The position numbers and the translations under genes were made by a program. A stretch of 64,000 nucleotides of DNA from an uncultured Clostridia bacterium. GTDB taxonomy: Bacteria; Bacillota; Clostridia; Lachnospirales; CAMZNU01. Within the stretch, counting starts at the first letter, position 1, and the number at the start of each line of letters is the position of its first letter. The notes below the pieces were generated by a model, which saw nothing but the letters and a program-made list of their open reading frames with translations, was not told the DNA's origin and did no database searches. The stretch is from NCBI GenBank assembly GCA_947313885.1, contig CAMZNU010000031.1:1-64000 (forward strand). Direction: 5' to 3'. Positions 9,693 to 18,132 of the stretch are shown piece after piece.

Positions 9693-10721
9693 ATGTATTA
9701 TGAAAAAGTACTGTTAAACACTAAGAAGCAACTAGTTGAATATCAAAATTTATTAGAAGCTGCAGGCTTAAAGTATGAGGAAAAAAAGTACAAGTTAGGT
9801 GTGTATTTAAATAAAGAATTAGTAGGTGGAATAAGTTTTGAAGAAAATTGTATTTTACAATTAGTAGTGAGGGAAGAGTTTAAGGGAAAAGGAATAAGTA
9901 ATATTTTAATTTCAGAAGTTATAAAATATGCATTTACCATAAATATTTTTCATTTATTCGTATATACAAAACCAGATAATGAAAAACAGTTTAACGATCT
10001 AGGATTTCATACGATAATAAAAGTAGATAACGTAGTTTTTTTAGAAAATAAAAGAAATGGTATAGTAGATTATTGTAAAGAATTAGAAAGTAAAAAAGTA
10101 GCAGGAGAAAAAATAGGATCGTTAGTAATGAATTTAAACCCTATAACATTGGGTCATAAATATTTAATAGATAAAGCGTTAGAGAGATGTGATCATGTGC
10201 ATATATTTGTAGTTAAGGAAAATAAGTCAGTATTTGAATATGAAGATAGATATAGGTTATTGAAAGAAGTAGTTAAAGATTATGAAGATGTTACAGTGCA
10301 TAATGGTAGTGAATATATTATATCGACGGCAACATTTCCAACTTATTTTATAAAGAGTGAGGAATGTATATCAGATGCCTATGCTAAGTTAGATACTAAT
10401 ATATTTGGAAAATATATTAGTAAGGCGCTTAATATTAACTATAGGTATGTAGGGACAGAACCATACTGTAAGACAACGAATGTATATAATAAAAACTTAA
10501 AAGAAGAACTACCTAAATATGGCGTAGTAGTGGAAGAAATAAGTAGAATAGAAATAGAGAGTAATACTATTAGTGCATCTAAAGTACGTGAATTAATAAA
10601 AAAAGGCGAGGTAGAAGAAAGTTATAAATTTCTGCCAAATGCAACGAAGGAATTTTTAAAAACAGAAAAAGGTAAGGCAACAATAAAAAAAATAGAAGGT
10701 AGCGGAATAAGAAGACATTAA
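9693..10721 (+). CDS. citC: [Citrate (pro-3S)-lyase] ligase
   Basis: N-terminal GNAT-like domain plus nucleotidyltransferase (GSLVMNLNPITLGHKYLIDKA; SASKVRELIKKGE). Confidence 0.92.
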   Translation: MYYEKVLLNTKKQLVEYQNLLEAAGLKYEEKKYKLGVYLNKELVGGISFEENCILQLVVREEFKGKGISNILISEVIKYAFTINIFHLFVYTKPDNEKQFNDLGFHTIIKVDNVVFLENKRNGIVDYCKELESKKVAGEKIGSLVMNLNPITLGHKYLIDKALERCDHVHIFVVKENKSVFEYEDRYRLLKEVVKDYEDVTVHNGSEYIISTATFPTYFIKSEECISDAYAKLDTNIFGKYISKALNINYRYVGTEPYCKTTNVYNKNLKEELPKYGVVVEEISRIEIESNTISASKVRELIKKGEVEESYKFLPNATKEFLKTEKGKATIKKIEGSGIRRH

Positions 10722-10734
10722 AAGGGAGGTACAT

Positions 10735-11010
10735 ATGGAAATTTTAAGACCGTCAATAGTAGGAAGTGTAGAATCAAATGATATACTTATCCAAATAGAA
10801 AAAGGTAACGGAATAAAAATAAATTTAGAAAGTTCTGTTAAAAAACAATATGGAGAAGATATAGAAAAAGTTATAATAGACACATTAAAGGAATTAAATG
10901 TAAAAAATGCACAAATAACAGCAACAGATAAAGGAGCATTAGATTTTACTATTGTAGCTAGAATGAAAACAGTAATAAAAAGAGCGACAAAAAAAGGTGA
11001 TGTTGCATAA
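10735..11010 (+). CDS. citD: Citrate lyase gamma subunit (acyl carrier protein)
   Basis: 91 aa; GSVESNDILIQIE, ITATDKGALDFTIVARMKT, in a cit operon. Confidence 0.92.
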   Translation: MEILRPSIVGSVESNDILIQIEKGNGIKINLESSVKKQYGEDIEKVIIDTLKELNVKNAQITATDKGALDFTIVARMKTVIKRATKKGDVA

Positions 11011-11134
11011 AAAAATAAAAACGGATAATAATATGTATATATATTAAAAGTACATAAGTATATATATAGACGAAATTAAACAAAATTGTTGATAATAGTT
11101 TAATAACGTTATATTATAAGATTGTGTTGTACAT

Positions 11135-11146
11135 ATGTATACAAAT
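11135..11146 (-). promoter_or_regulatory. Candidate operator (atttgtatacat on minus strand) upstream of citrate transporter
   Basis: Exact inverted copy of 2654-2665, in the only other long intergenic gap of the locus. Confidence 0.5.
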
Positions 11147-11166
11147 TATAAAAAATAGGAGGATTT

Positions 11167-12528
11167 ATGAAAAATCTTAATTTAAAAGGGATACCATTTA
11201 TAACATTTGCATTTTTATTAGTAATATCAATATTTCTAATGTATATGCCAGTTTATGAGTATGGTGATAATGGAGCAATAGAAAATGTAGTTTACGGTGG
11301 GTACATAAGAAATAACTTTTTAATAAGTTTTTCTTTACTAGCGGTATTTGGTATTTTATTTGGAGAAATAGGAAACAGAATACCAATATGGAATAAATAT
11401 ATTGGAGGAGGAACAATATTAGTATTTTTTGTTGCTTCAATTTTTTCAACTTACGGATTATTACCAGAAACATTTTTAGATACAACAAAAGTATTTTATA
11501 ATAAGTCACCAGTTAGATTTTTAGAATTATTTATACCAGCGTTAATAGTTGGATCTGTTTTAACAGTAAATAGAAAAATTTTATTAAAATCTATTAAAGG
11601 ATACTTACCATTAATAATTATAGGTGTTATAGGAGCTACAGTTGCGGGTTCAATAGTTGGGTTATTATTTGGAAAAAGTATAGGAGAAATTTTATCTAAC
11701 TATGTATTACCAATTATGGGTGGAGGAACAGGAGCAGGAGCTATTCCAATGGCAGAAATGTGGCAATCAGCAAACGGTGCAACGGAAGAAGCAACTAAAA
11801 ACTGGTTAGCATTTTCTTTATCTATATTAACAATAGCTAATATATTTGCTATATTAACAGGAGCATTATTAAATGTACTAGGACAAAAGAAACCAGATTT
11901 AACAGGTAACGGTCAATTGTTAATGGACGATGAAGATGGAACGAAAATTGAAAAAGAAGCATGGGAAGATGTAAAAGCGACACAAGAAACATTTACAGGA
12001 GCATTAATATTTACAGGTATTTTATTTGCTTTTTCTCATTTCATATCAGAAATTTGGGAACAGTTTGTACCAGCATTTTCATTACATCGTTTAGCAGTAT
12101 TAGTTATTTTAGTAATTTTTATGAACGTGTTAAACATTGTACCAGACGTTGTTAAATCAGGTGCAAAATCAATGCAAACATTTTTTGTTAAAAATACATT
12201 ATGGATATTAATGGCGGCAGTAGGAATGTCTACAAACTTCCAAGAAATTATAGATGCATTTACACCAGCAAATGCACTAATAGCATTAGCAATAGTATTA
12301 GGTGCTACTGTATCAATAATGTTCACAGCTAAAATATTTAAATTCTATCCGATAGAAGCAGCAATATCAGCAGGGCTATGTATGGCTAACCGTGGTGGTA
12401 GTGGAGATATAGCGGTATTAGGTGCAGCAGATAGAATGGTACTTATTTCTTTTGCGCAAATATCATCACGTATAGGTGGTGCTATGATGTTAATAACAGC
12501 TAGTATTTTATTTGGAATGTTCTCATAG
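11167..12528 (+). CDS. 2-hydroxycarboxylate transporter family (citrate/malate symporter)
   Basis: Polytopic; 2HCT-like signatures (LPIMGGGTGAGAIPMAEMW; GLCMANRGGSGDIAVLGAADRM). Confidence 0.92.
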   Translation: MKNLNLKGIPFITFAFLLVISIFLMYMPVYEYGDNGAIENVVYGGYIRNNFLISFSLLAVFGILFGEIGNRIPIWNKYIGGGTILVFFVASIFSTYGLLPETFLDTTKVFYNKSPVRFLELFIPALIVGSVLTVNRKILLKSIKGYLPLIIIGVIGATVAGSIVGLLFGKSIGEILSNYVLPIMGGGTGAGAIPMAEMWQSANGATEEATKNWLAFSLSILTIANIFAILTGALLNVLGQKKPDLTGNGQLLMDDEDGTKIEKEAWEDVKATQETFTGALIFTGILFAFSHFISEIWEQFVPAFSLHRLAVLVILVIFMNVLNIVPDVVKSGAKSMQTFFVKNTLWILMAAVGMSTNFQEIIDAFTPANALIALAIVLGATVSIMFTAKIFKFYPIEAAISAGLCMANRGGSGDIAVLGAADRMVLISFAQISSRIGGAMMLITASILFGMFS

Positions 12529-12565
12529 AAAATATTAAAACAAATAAAATAATAAAATAATAAAA

Positions 12566-12608
12566 AAGATGACTACGTATTATAAATATACGCAGTCATC
12601 TTTTTTAT
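12566..12608 (+). terminator. Rho-independent terminator of citrate locus
   Basis: gatgactacgtat-tataaat-atacgcagtcatc-tttttt. Confidence 0.88.
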
Positions 12609-12736
12609 TGCATTGTAAAATGAGAATATCATAACATGTGTTAAATGCAATTAAATAAAATATAATTAATTGATGTAAATAGTAATATAAAAATATATAA
12701 TAGTACTATAAACTAAATAAATTATTAGGGGGACAT

Positions 12737-15055
12737 ATGGGAAAAGAAATAAGATGTTACGATTTTACAAAAGAAATAAAAGAAACAGAAGAAGCATTTA
12801 ATAAATATATTAATAAAAGAAAAGAAGGACAGTATAAAACTACTATAGGTAAAAAAGAAAATAAAAACGGAAAAAACGTAATAAAAGTTACCCATGAATA
12901 TGAAACATACATTGATGAAATCACTTATGTATATAAAACAAGTGATGAAGTAAATAAAATATTTAATGAAGGTGGGGATATAAACATAAATGGGTGTTTT
13001 ATAGAAAAATTTAAATATAAAAGGGAAAAAAATAGAAAAGAAATAACAGAGTTACGAGCAGGAGCTTGCCTATGGAATGGAGACACATCATTTATAAATT
13101 TAAACATAACTAAAGGTGATAAATATTTTAATAATTCAATTTTTTTAGGTGTGGCAAGTTTTAGAGGAGTTAGGTTTGGAAAAGGAAATATAAATTTTGA
13201 AGAATCAGAATTTGAAGGAAAAGCAGACTTTAGTTTTGCAATATTTGAAAAAGGAAGAAAAAGCTTTAAATCATCAAAATTTCAAAAAGTAAATTTTAAA
13301 CAAACAGATTTTGGAGAAGGAAATATAAGTTTTGATGAAGCAGAATTTGAAGGAAAAGCAGACTTTAGTTTTGCAAAATTCAGAGAAGGACAAAAAATCT
13401 TTGCTTTCGCAAAATTTCAAGAAGTAAGTTTTCAAGAAACAGATTTTGGAGAAGGAAAAATAAGTTTTGATGAAGCAGAATTTGAAGGAAAAGCAGACTT
13501 TAGCTACGCCACGTTCGGAGAAGGACAAAAAAGCTTTACTTTATCAAAATTTCAAGAAGTAAGTTTTCAAGAAACAGATTTCGGAAAAGGAAATATATTT
13601 TTAGATGAAGCAGAATTTGAAGAAAAAGCAGACTTTAGCTACGCCATATTTGGAGAAGGACAAAAAAGCTTTACTTTAGCAAAATTTCAAGAAGTAAGTT
13701 TTCAAGAAACAGACTTTGGGAAAGGAAATATATTTTTAGATGAAGCAGAATTTGAAGAAAAAGCAGATTTTAGCCACGCAAAATTCGGAGAAGGAGAAAA
13801 AAACTTTAAATTAGCAAAATTTCAAGAAGTAAGTTTTAAAGAAACAGATTTTGGGAAAGGAGAAATAAGTTTTGATGAAGCAGAATTTGAAGAAAAAGCA
13901 GATTTTAGCCACGCAAAATTCGGAGAAGGAAATGTAATATTTGAAAAATCAGAATTTGAAGGAAAAGCAGATTTTAGCCACGCGATATTTGAAAAAGGTA
14001 TAAAAAACTTTACATTAGCAAAATTTAAAGAAGTTGATTTTATACAGACAAGTTTCGGAGAAGGAAATGTAATATTTGAAAAATCAGAATTTGAAGGAAA
14101 AGCAGATTTTAGTTTAGCAATATTTGAGAAAGGTATAAAAAATTTCAGTTTAACAAAATTTAAAGAAGTAACTTTTCTAAGAACAGATTTTGGAGAAGAG
14201 GATATATATTTTACAGGAACTATATTTAGCGAATCGCCAGAAATGAAATATACGAAATTTACTCGTGGTATAACAATATTTACAAATATAAAATGCGAAA
14301 AACTATATTTTTATAATGCAGAAATATACCAATTAGAATTTATAACATTAGAAATAGAAAAAATAAGTTTTGATGAATGTATATTTAAAGATAATTGTTT
14401 ATATCGTTTTAGGGATACACCAAAAACAAAAACAGAAACTTTAGAAATTAAATACTCTATAATAGAAAAAGTATTGAATTTAAAAAGTGTAGAATATGAA
14501 AAATTAACGTTAGAAGGTACAACTATATTAGGGGAGTTACATTTAGAACTTAAAGAATGTAAACATGGAATAGAAAATTATAAAAATCCTACAGATAAAA
14601 ATGAAATACAAAAAAACAATATAAGCAAAAAAAATCAATATAATATATTAAAAGAAAATTTCCGTAAACAAGGTAAATATGAAGAAGAATGGATATCACA
14701 TTTTGAATTTTCAAAATATGATATGGAAACTAGTTCATGGCTTGGTAAAAAACCTAAACTATGGATTTCAGAAGTAGTAGGAAAACATGGAACTAATCCA
14801 ATGGAAGTACTTGGTGTAGCTATATTTATTATAGTAGCATTCGGATTTATATTTAGCTTTATGTATATAGAAAATGGTTATATGAAAAATATTCCTAGTG
14901 GAATGTACTTTAGTGGAATAACTTTTCTTACTATAGGGTATGGCGATATATCACCATATGGTATATTTGAATTATTAACAGTACTAGAAGGTTTTTTAGG
15001 AATAACAACAATGTCATATTTCTTAGTAGTATTATCAAAAAAAGTATTAAAATAA
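12737..15055 (+). CDS. Pentapeptide-like beta-helix repeat protein fused to a C-terminal 2-TM potassium-channel pore module
   Basis: Repeats ADFS.AxF..G.K.F..AKFQEVSFQETDFGEGNISFDEAEFEGK; C-terminus has two TM segments around GITFLTIGYGDISPYG (K+ selectivity filter). Confidence 0.85.
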   Translation: MGKEIRCYDFTKEIKETEEAFNKYINKRKEGQYKTTIGKKENKNGKNVIKVTHEYETYIDEITYVYKTSDEVNKIFNEGGDININGCFIEKFKYKREKNRKEITELRAGACLWNGDTSFINLNITKGDKYFNNSIFLGVASFRGVRFGKGNINFEESEFEGKADFSFAIFEKGRKSFKSSKFQKVNFKQTDFGEGNISFDEAEFEGKADFSFAKFREGQKIFAFAKFQEVSFQETDFGEGKISFDEAEFEGKADFSYATFGEGQKSFTLSKFQEVSFQETDFGKGNIFLDEAEFEEKADFSYAIFGEGQKSFTLAKFQEVSFQETDFGKGNIFLDEAEFEEKADFSHAKFGEGEKNFKLAKFQEVSFKETDFGKGEISFDEAEFEEKADFSHAKFGEGNVIFEKSEFEGKADFSHAIFEKGIKNFTLAKFKEVDFIQTSFGEGNVIFEKSEFEGKADFSLAIFEKGIKNFSLTKFKEVTFLRTDFGEEDIYFTGTIFSESPEMKYTKFTRGITIFTNIKCEKLYFYNAEIYQLEFITLEIEKISFDECIFKDNCLYRFRDTPKTKTETLEIKYSIIEKVLNLKSVEYEKLTLEGTTILGELHLELKECKHGIENYKNPTDKNEIQKNNISKKNQYNILKENFRKQGKYEEEWISHFEFSKYDMETSSWLGKKPKLWISEVVGKHGTNPMEVLGVAIFIIVAFGFIFSFMYIENGYMKNIPSGMYFSGITFLTIGYGDISPYGIFELLTVLEGFLGITTMSYFLVVLSKKVLK
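13195..14207 (+). repeat. Intragenic tandem repeat, ~135 bp (45 aa) unit, about 7.5 units
   Basis: Repeated gatgaagcagaatttgaaggaaaagcagactttag... blocks; one unit is cut to 23 codons. Confidence 0.88.
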
Positions 15056-15253
15056 CTTATATAAAACACATAACATAATTTTATAATGTTAACTACTGTA
15101 AATTATATAGACAGTACATAAATAAATATTATTATATACTATGGGAAACAATTTAAATTAAGAAAATAAAAGATAATAATCGTTACTTTAAAAGACTTAT
15201 AAATTAAAGAGGGTAGAAAGTATAAAAAATAAAAAAACAACATTGTAAAAAAT

Positions 15254-15385
15254 ATGCACATTGTAGTATCTGGTGATATTATGAGAGAGTCAGAACCAAT
15301 GGTTATTGAAAAAAATGCAGATAAAAGTATCTACAAAGACGGTCGATTTTTTGGTGTTATGTTAACCGAATATGAAAATAATTAA
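15254..15385 (+). pseudogene. 43-codon ORF, possible gene relic
   Basis: MHIVVSGDIMRESEPMVIEKNADKSIYKDGRFFGVMLTEYENN; non-repetitive composition but no clear RBS and in an ORF-poor region. Confidence 0.3.
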
Positions 15386-15744
15386 TAAAAAATATAAGAA
15401 AATAATGTAATATAAAAAAATAGAAATGATATAACTATAGGTGAAAAAGAAAAAACTAAATTGCTACTAAAGGGTATTCTAACATATTTGAGATTTTCAA
15501 TATGGGAGAGGGAATAGACTATATATTAGCAAAGATATTAGAAATAATATTTGGATAAAACATTAAAGAAGGCGAAGTAAGTTAAAGAAATAATATAATA
15601 AAATAGTAGTTTATAAAACAGAAGGTATAGTAATAGATGGAGTATTATTATCTTTTGTTATTGAAGTATGTAAAAGTTTGTGTGATTTTTACTATCATAT
15701 TTTTAAATCTATATTATAGCAAATATTTAGAGATGGGAGAAAAC

Positions 15745-15888
15745 ATGGAATATGAAATATATGGAGTAGATACGGGGTTTACTGTAGCGGAGTTTTTTGC
15801 TATAGGGTTATTTATAACATTTGTAGTACTTATAATATATTTGTTAATTAAAGCATTAAAGAAATGTATAAAAGCGTTATATAAATAG
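15745..15888 (+). CDS. Small single-TM protein (47 aa from the RBS-supported start)
   Basis: gggagaaaac-ATG; MEYEIYGVDTGFTVAEFFAIGLFITFVVLIIYLLIKALKKCIKALYK. ORF track gives a longer start at 15637. Confidence 0.5.
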   Translation: MEYEIYGVDTGFTVAEFFAIGLFITFVVLIIYLLIKALKKCIKALYK

Positions 15889-16035
15889 ATGACAAACAAA
15901 AAAACAGTTAGAATATATTAGTATTTATATTATTAGGTAACAAAACAGAAGAAATAAACTATATAAAAACATATGATGAGCATATTTAAGTAAAAAGAAG
16001 AGTGCGAAGATGATAAGGAAATAAATATATTTATT

Positions 16036-16065
16036 CAAAAAAAAGAGCTTTCAGCTCTTTTTTTA
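16036..16065 (+). terminator. Rho-independent terminator
   Basis: aaaagagct-ttc-agctcttttttt. Confidence 0.8.
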
Positions 16066-16103
16066 TATACAAAACCAAATAATGTAAAAAATATGTTGAA
16101 AAT

Positions 16104-16143
16104 TTATAAATAAGTATATATACTTATAAATAAGTATATATAC
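16104..16143 (+). repeat. Perfect tandem 20-bp direct repeat, candidate operator
   Basis: (ttataaataagtatatatac)x2; includes the palindrome aagtatatatactt. Confidence 0.6.
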
Positions 16144-16182
16144 CAATAAGGAAAATTATTGTGTATATAGGAGGGTTTTATC

Positions 16183-16917
16183 ATGAAAAGAAATCAATTA
16201 AAAAGATTAAAAGTGGTGGCGCTAGTACCAATGACATTAATAGGAGCATTAGGGGGGAATGTAAAAATATATGCTAAAGAAGGGGATGGAGTACAACAAA
16301 AAATGGCAGTAGTGCAATTAAAAAAAGTACCAGATGGAATGGAATTAGAAGATATAACAGAAGAAGAACAAAAAGAAATATTCAATAATTTACATAAAGA
16401 GCCAGAAGAAATAACAGATATAAAAATAATAGAAGTAGAAGAAATACCAGACGATGTAAAAGTAGTAGAAGTAGAAGAACAAAAAGCAAATGAGTTTGTA
16501 GAAAAAGTAGAGAACTTTAAAAGTGATAACGAATATAAAGCAACTGAAGTAGTAGTAGAGTATAAATCAAAACGATTACTTAGGAGTTATATAAAGGACG
16601 ATTTTAAAGTTGGATATATAAGTGGGGCAAATTACTGGACAAGAGCAGATGAGCTAACAATAAAAGAAGGAACATCAGTAGTTTTTTTAGCAAATATGAA
16701 ACTAGGAGAAAAATATGGAATAGAAGGAACGCTAAATAATACGAAGGTAGTAGAACAAAAATTTTATAATAAAAAGGGTAAAAAAATGAAACCATATGTA
16801 ACAGAAAAAGTAAAGCATTTAGTATATGAAATAGTAGATCCTTATGGACGAAAAGAGACAGTAATTATACGTGAAATAATATATGGTTATGGTAGTATAG
16901 AAATAGCGTATAAATAG
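16183..16917 (+). CDS. Exported protein of unknown function
   Basis: Signal-peptide-like N-terminus MKRNQLKRLKVVALVPMTLIGALGGNVKIYAKE; RBS ggaggg. Confidence 0.65.
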   Translation: MKRNQLKRLKVVALVPMTLIGALGGNVKIYAKEGDGVQQKMAVVQLKKVPDGMELEDITEEEQKEIFNNLHKEPEEITDIKIIEVEEIPDDVKVVEVEEQKANEFVEKVENFKSDNEYKATEVVVEYKSKRLLRSYIKDDFKVGYISGANYWTRADELTIKEGTSVVFLANMKLGEKYGIEGTLNNTKVVEQKFYNKKGKKMKPYVTEKVKHLVYEIVDPYGRKETVIIREIIYGYGSIEIAYK

Positions 16918-16966
16918 AAATAACTAAATATTATTAGAATGTAAAAAAGAAGGTGAAAAAATTAAA

Positions 16967-17338
16967 ATGGAAAAACTAGCAAAAATATTAACAAAACTAG
17001 CAAAAGTAACAACGGTATTAAGTATAGTAACAATTTTACTAACGACGATTACTGTAAAATTTATTATACCAATAAGTAGAGAGACGCATGTAATGACGTT
17101 TAGAAATACAGGTATGGGTTTACTTGTTATTGGAAATTCAAATGGTACAAAAACAACTTTAAAAGAAGATGGTACAGTAATTATAAAAAATCCAAATGGT
17201 GAAGAAATAATTTTAGAAAAAAAATATACGCAAGAAGATGTAGAGCATAGTTATAGCGGAGTAAATAAAATCAAAAATGGTAAAGATGTAGAGATGATTA
17301 AATTGGATGGTAAAGTGATAGAGTTTGAAATATTTTAA
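16967..17338 (+). CDS. Membrane-anchored small protein of unknown function
   Basis: N-terminal TM, then a short beta-rich ectodomain (TTLKEDGTVIIKNPNGEEIILEKKY). Confidence 0.6.
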   Translation: MEKLAKILTKLAKVTTVLSIVTILLTTITVKFIIPISRETHVMTFRNTGMGLLVIGNSNGTKTTLKEDGTVIIKNPNGEEIILEKKYTQEDVEHSYSGVNKIKNGKDVEMIKLDGKVIEFEIF

Positions 17339-17360
17339 AAGTTAGAAAGGGAATTAAATT

Positions 17361-17879
17361 ATGGGTAAGGAATATGATGAGAATATAATGAAAATAATAT
17401 TAATTGTATCATATATAATATTATTAATAATGGGTACAACCCATTATGTTTCTAATATCGAAGAGATAGAAGTATACGATTCAAAGTATGTAAGAGAAAT
17501 AAAAACAGATGAAGGAATAATATCTTTAGTTCGAAATGCTACTTTTTTAAAAATAACAGAGCCGTCTGGTAGGATAGTATATATTACTAAACAGTATGAC
17601 GAGATACCTATTGTTAGACGCGGAATAAGTAGGTTGTTTAGAGAAAAGTTATTAGGAGAAACAGTATTAATATTAGAAACAAACGGTGAAAAAAAGAAAA
17701 TAGATATAGATGGAACAACATATTTATATGATGTAGATGGGATAGGAAGTATAACAAAAATAGAAGTAGATGGAACGACAAGTATAAAGTACCAAAATGG
17801 AGATATATTGCATTTAAAAGAGAAAAGACAACCTATTACAGTTATAAAAAATGAAGATGAGACAGTAACGTTCAAATAA
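17361..17879 (+). CDS. Membrane-anchored small protein, possibly paralogous to preceding gene
   Basis: N-terminal TM plus DGTTYLYDVDG/DGTTSIKYQNGDILHLKEK beta-hairpin-like repeats. Confidence 0.6.
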   Translation: MGKEYDENIMKIILIVSYIILLIMGTTHYVSNIEEIEVYDSKYVREIKTDEGIISLVRNATFLKITEPSGRIVYITKQYDEIPIVRRGISRLFREKLLGETVLILETNGEKKKIDIDGTTYLYDVDGIGSITKIEVDGTTSIKYQNGDILHLKEKRQPITVIKNEDETVTFK

Positions 17880-17903
17880 TAAATAATAGCATAAAATATT
17901 TAC

Positions 17904-17940
17904 TATAGAGATAAAACTCTATAATAAATATTTTTTTTGT
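17904..17940 (+). terminator. Probable terminator
   Basis: tatagag-ataaaa-ctctata followed by a T8 tract. Confidence 0.65.
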
Positions 17941-18132
17941 AAAAAAATAAATAAAAAAATAGGTAGATAAAGCTTATAATAACGTTATGAAAAAATTAAA
18001 AAGTGACGTTAAGAGTAGAAAAAATAAATTTAATTTAAACAATCAAAATAAATTAAGAAAGCAAAATGCAATAAAATAAATATAAAATTTATAATATATA
18101 TGATATAATTTAAAATGAATGGATGTGATTAG

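Noticed and set aside
13274-13528. Minus-strand ORF (84 aa, MSFSERGVAKVCFSFKFCF...) inside the repeat domain
   Set aside because: Shadow ORF of the repetitive plus-strand coding region; no RBS and low-complexity translation.
13195-14207. Possible CRISPR-like array
   Set aside because: Repeat continues across the whole 135-bp unit, is in frame and encodes a solenoid; no unique spacers.
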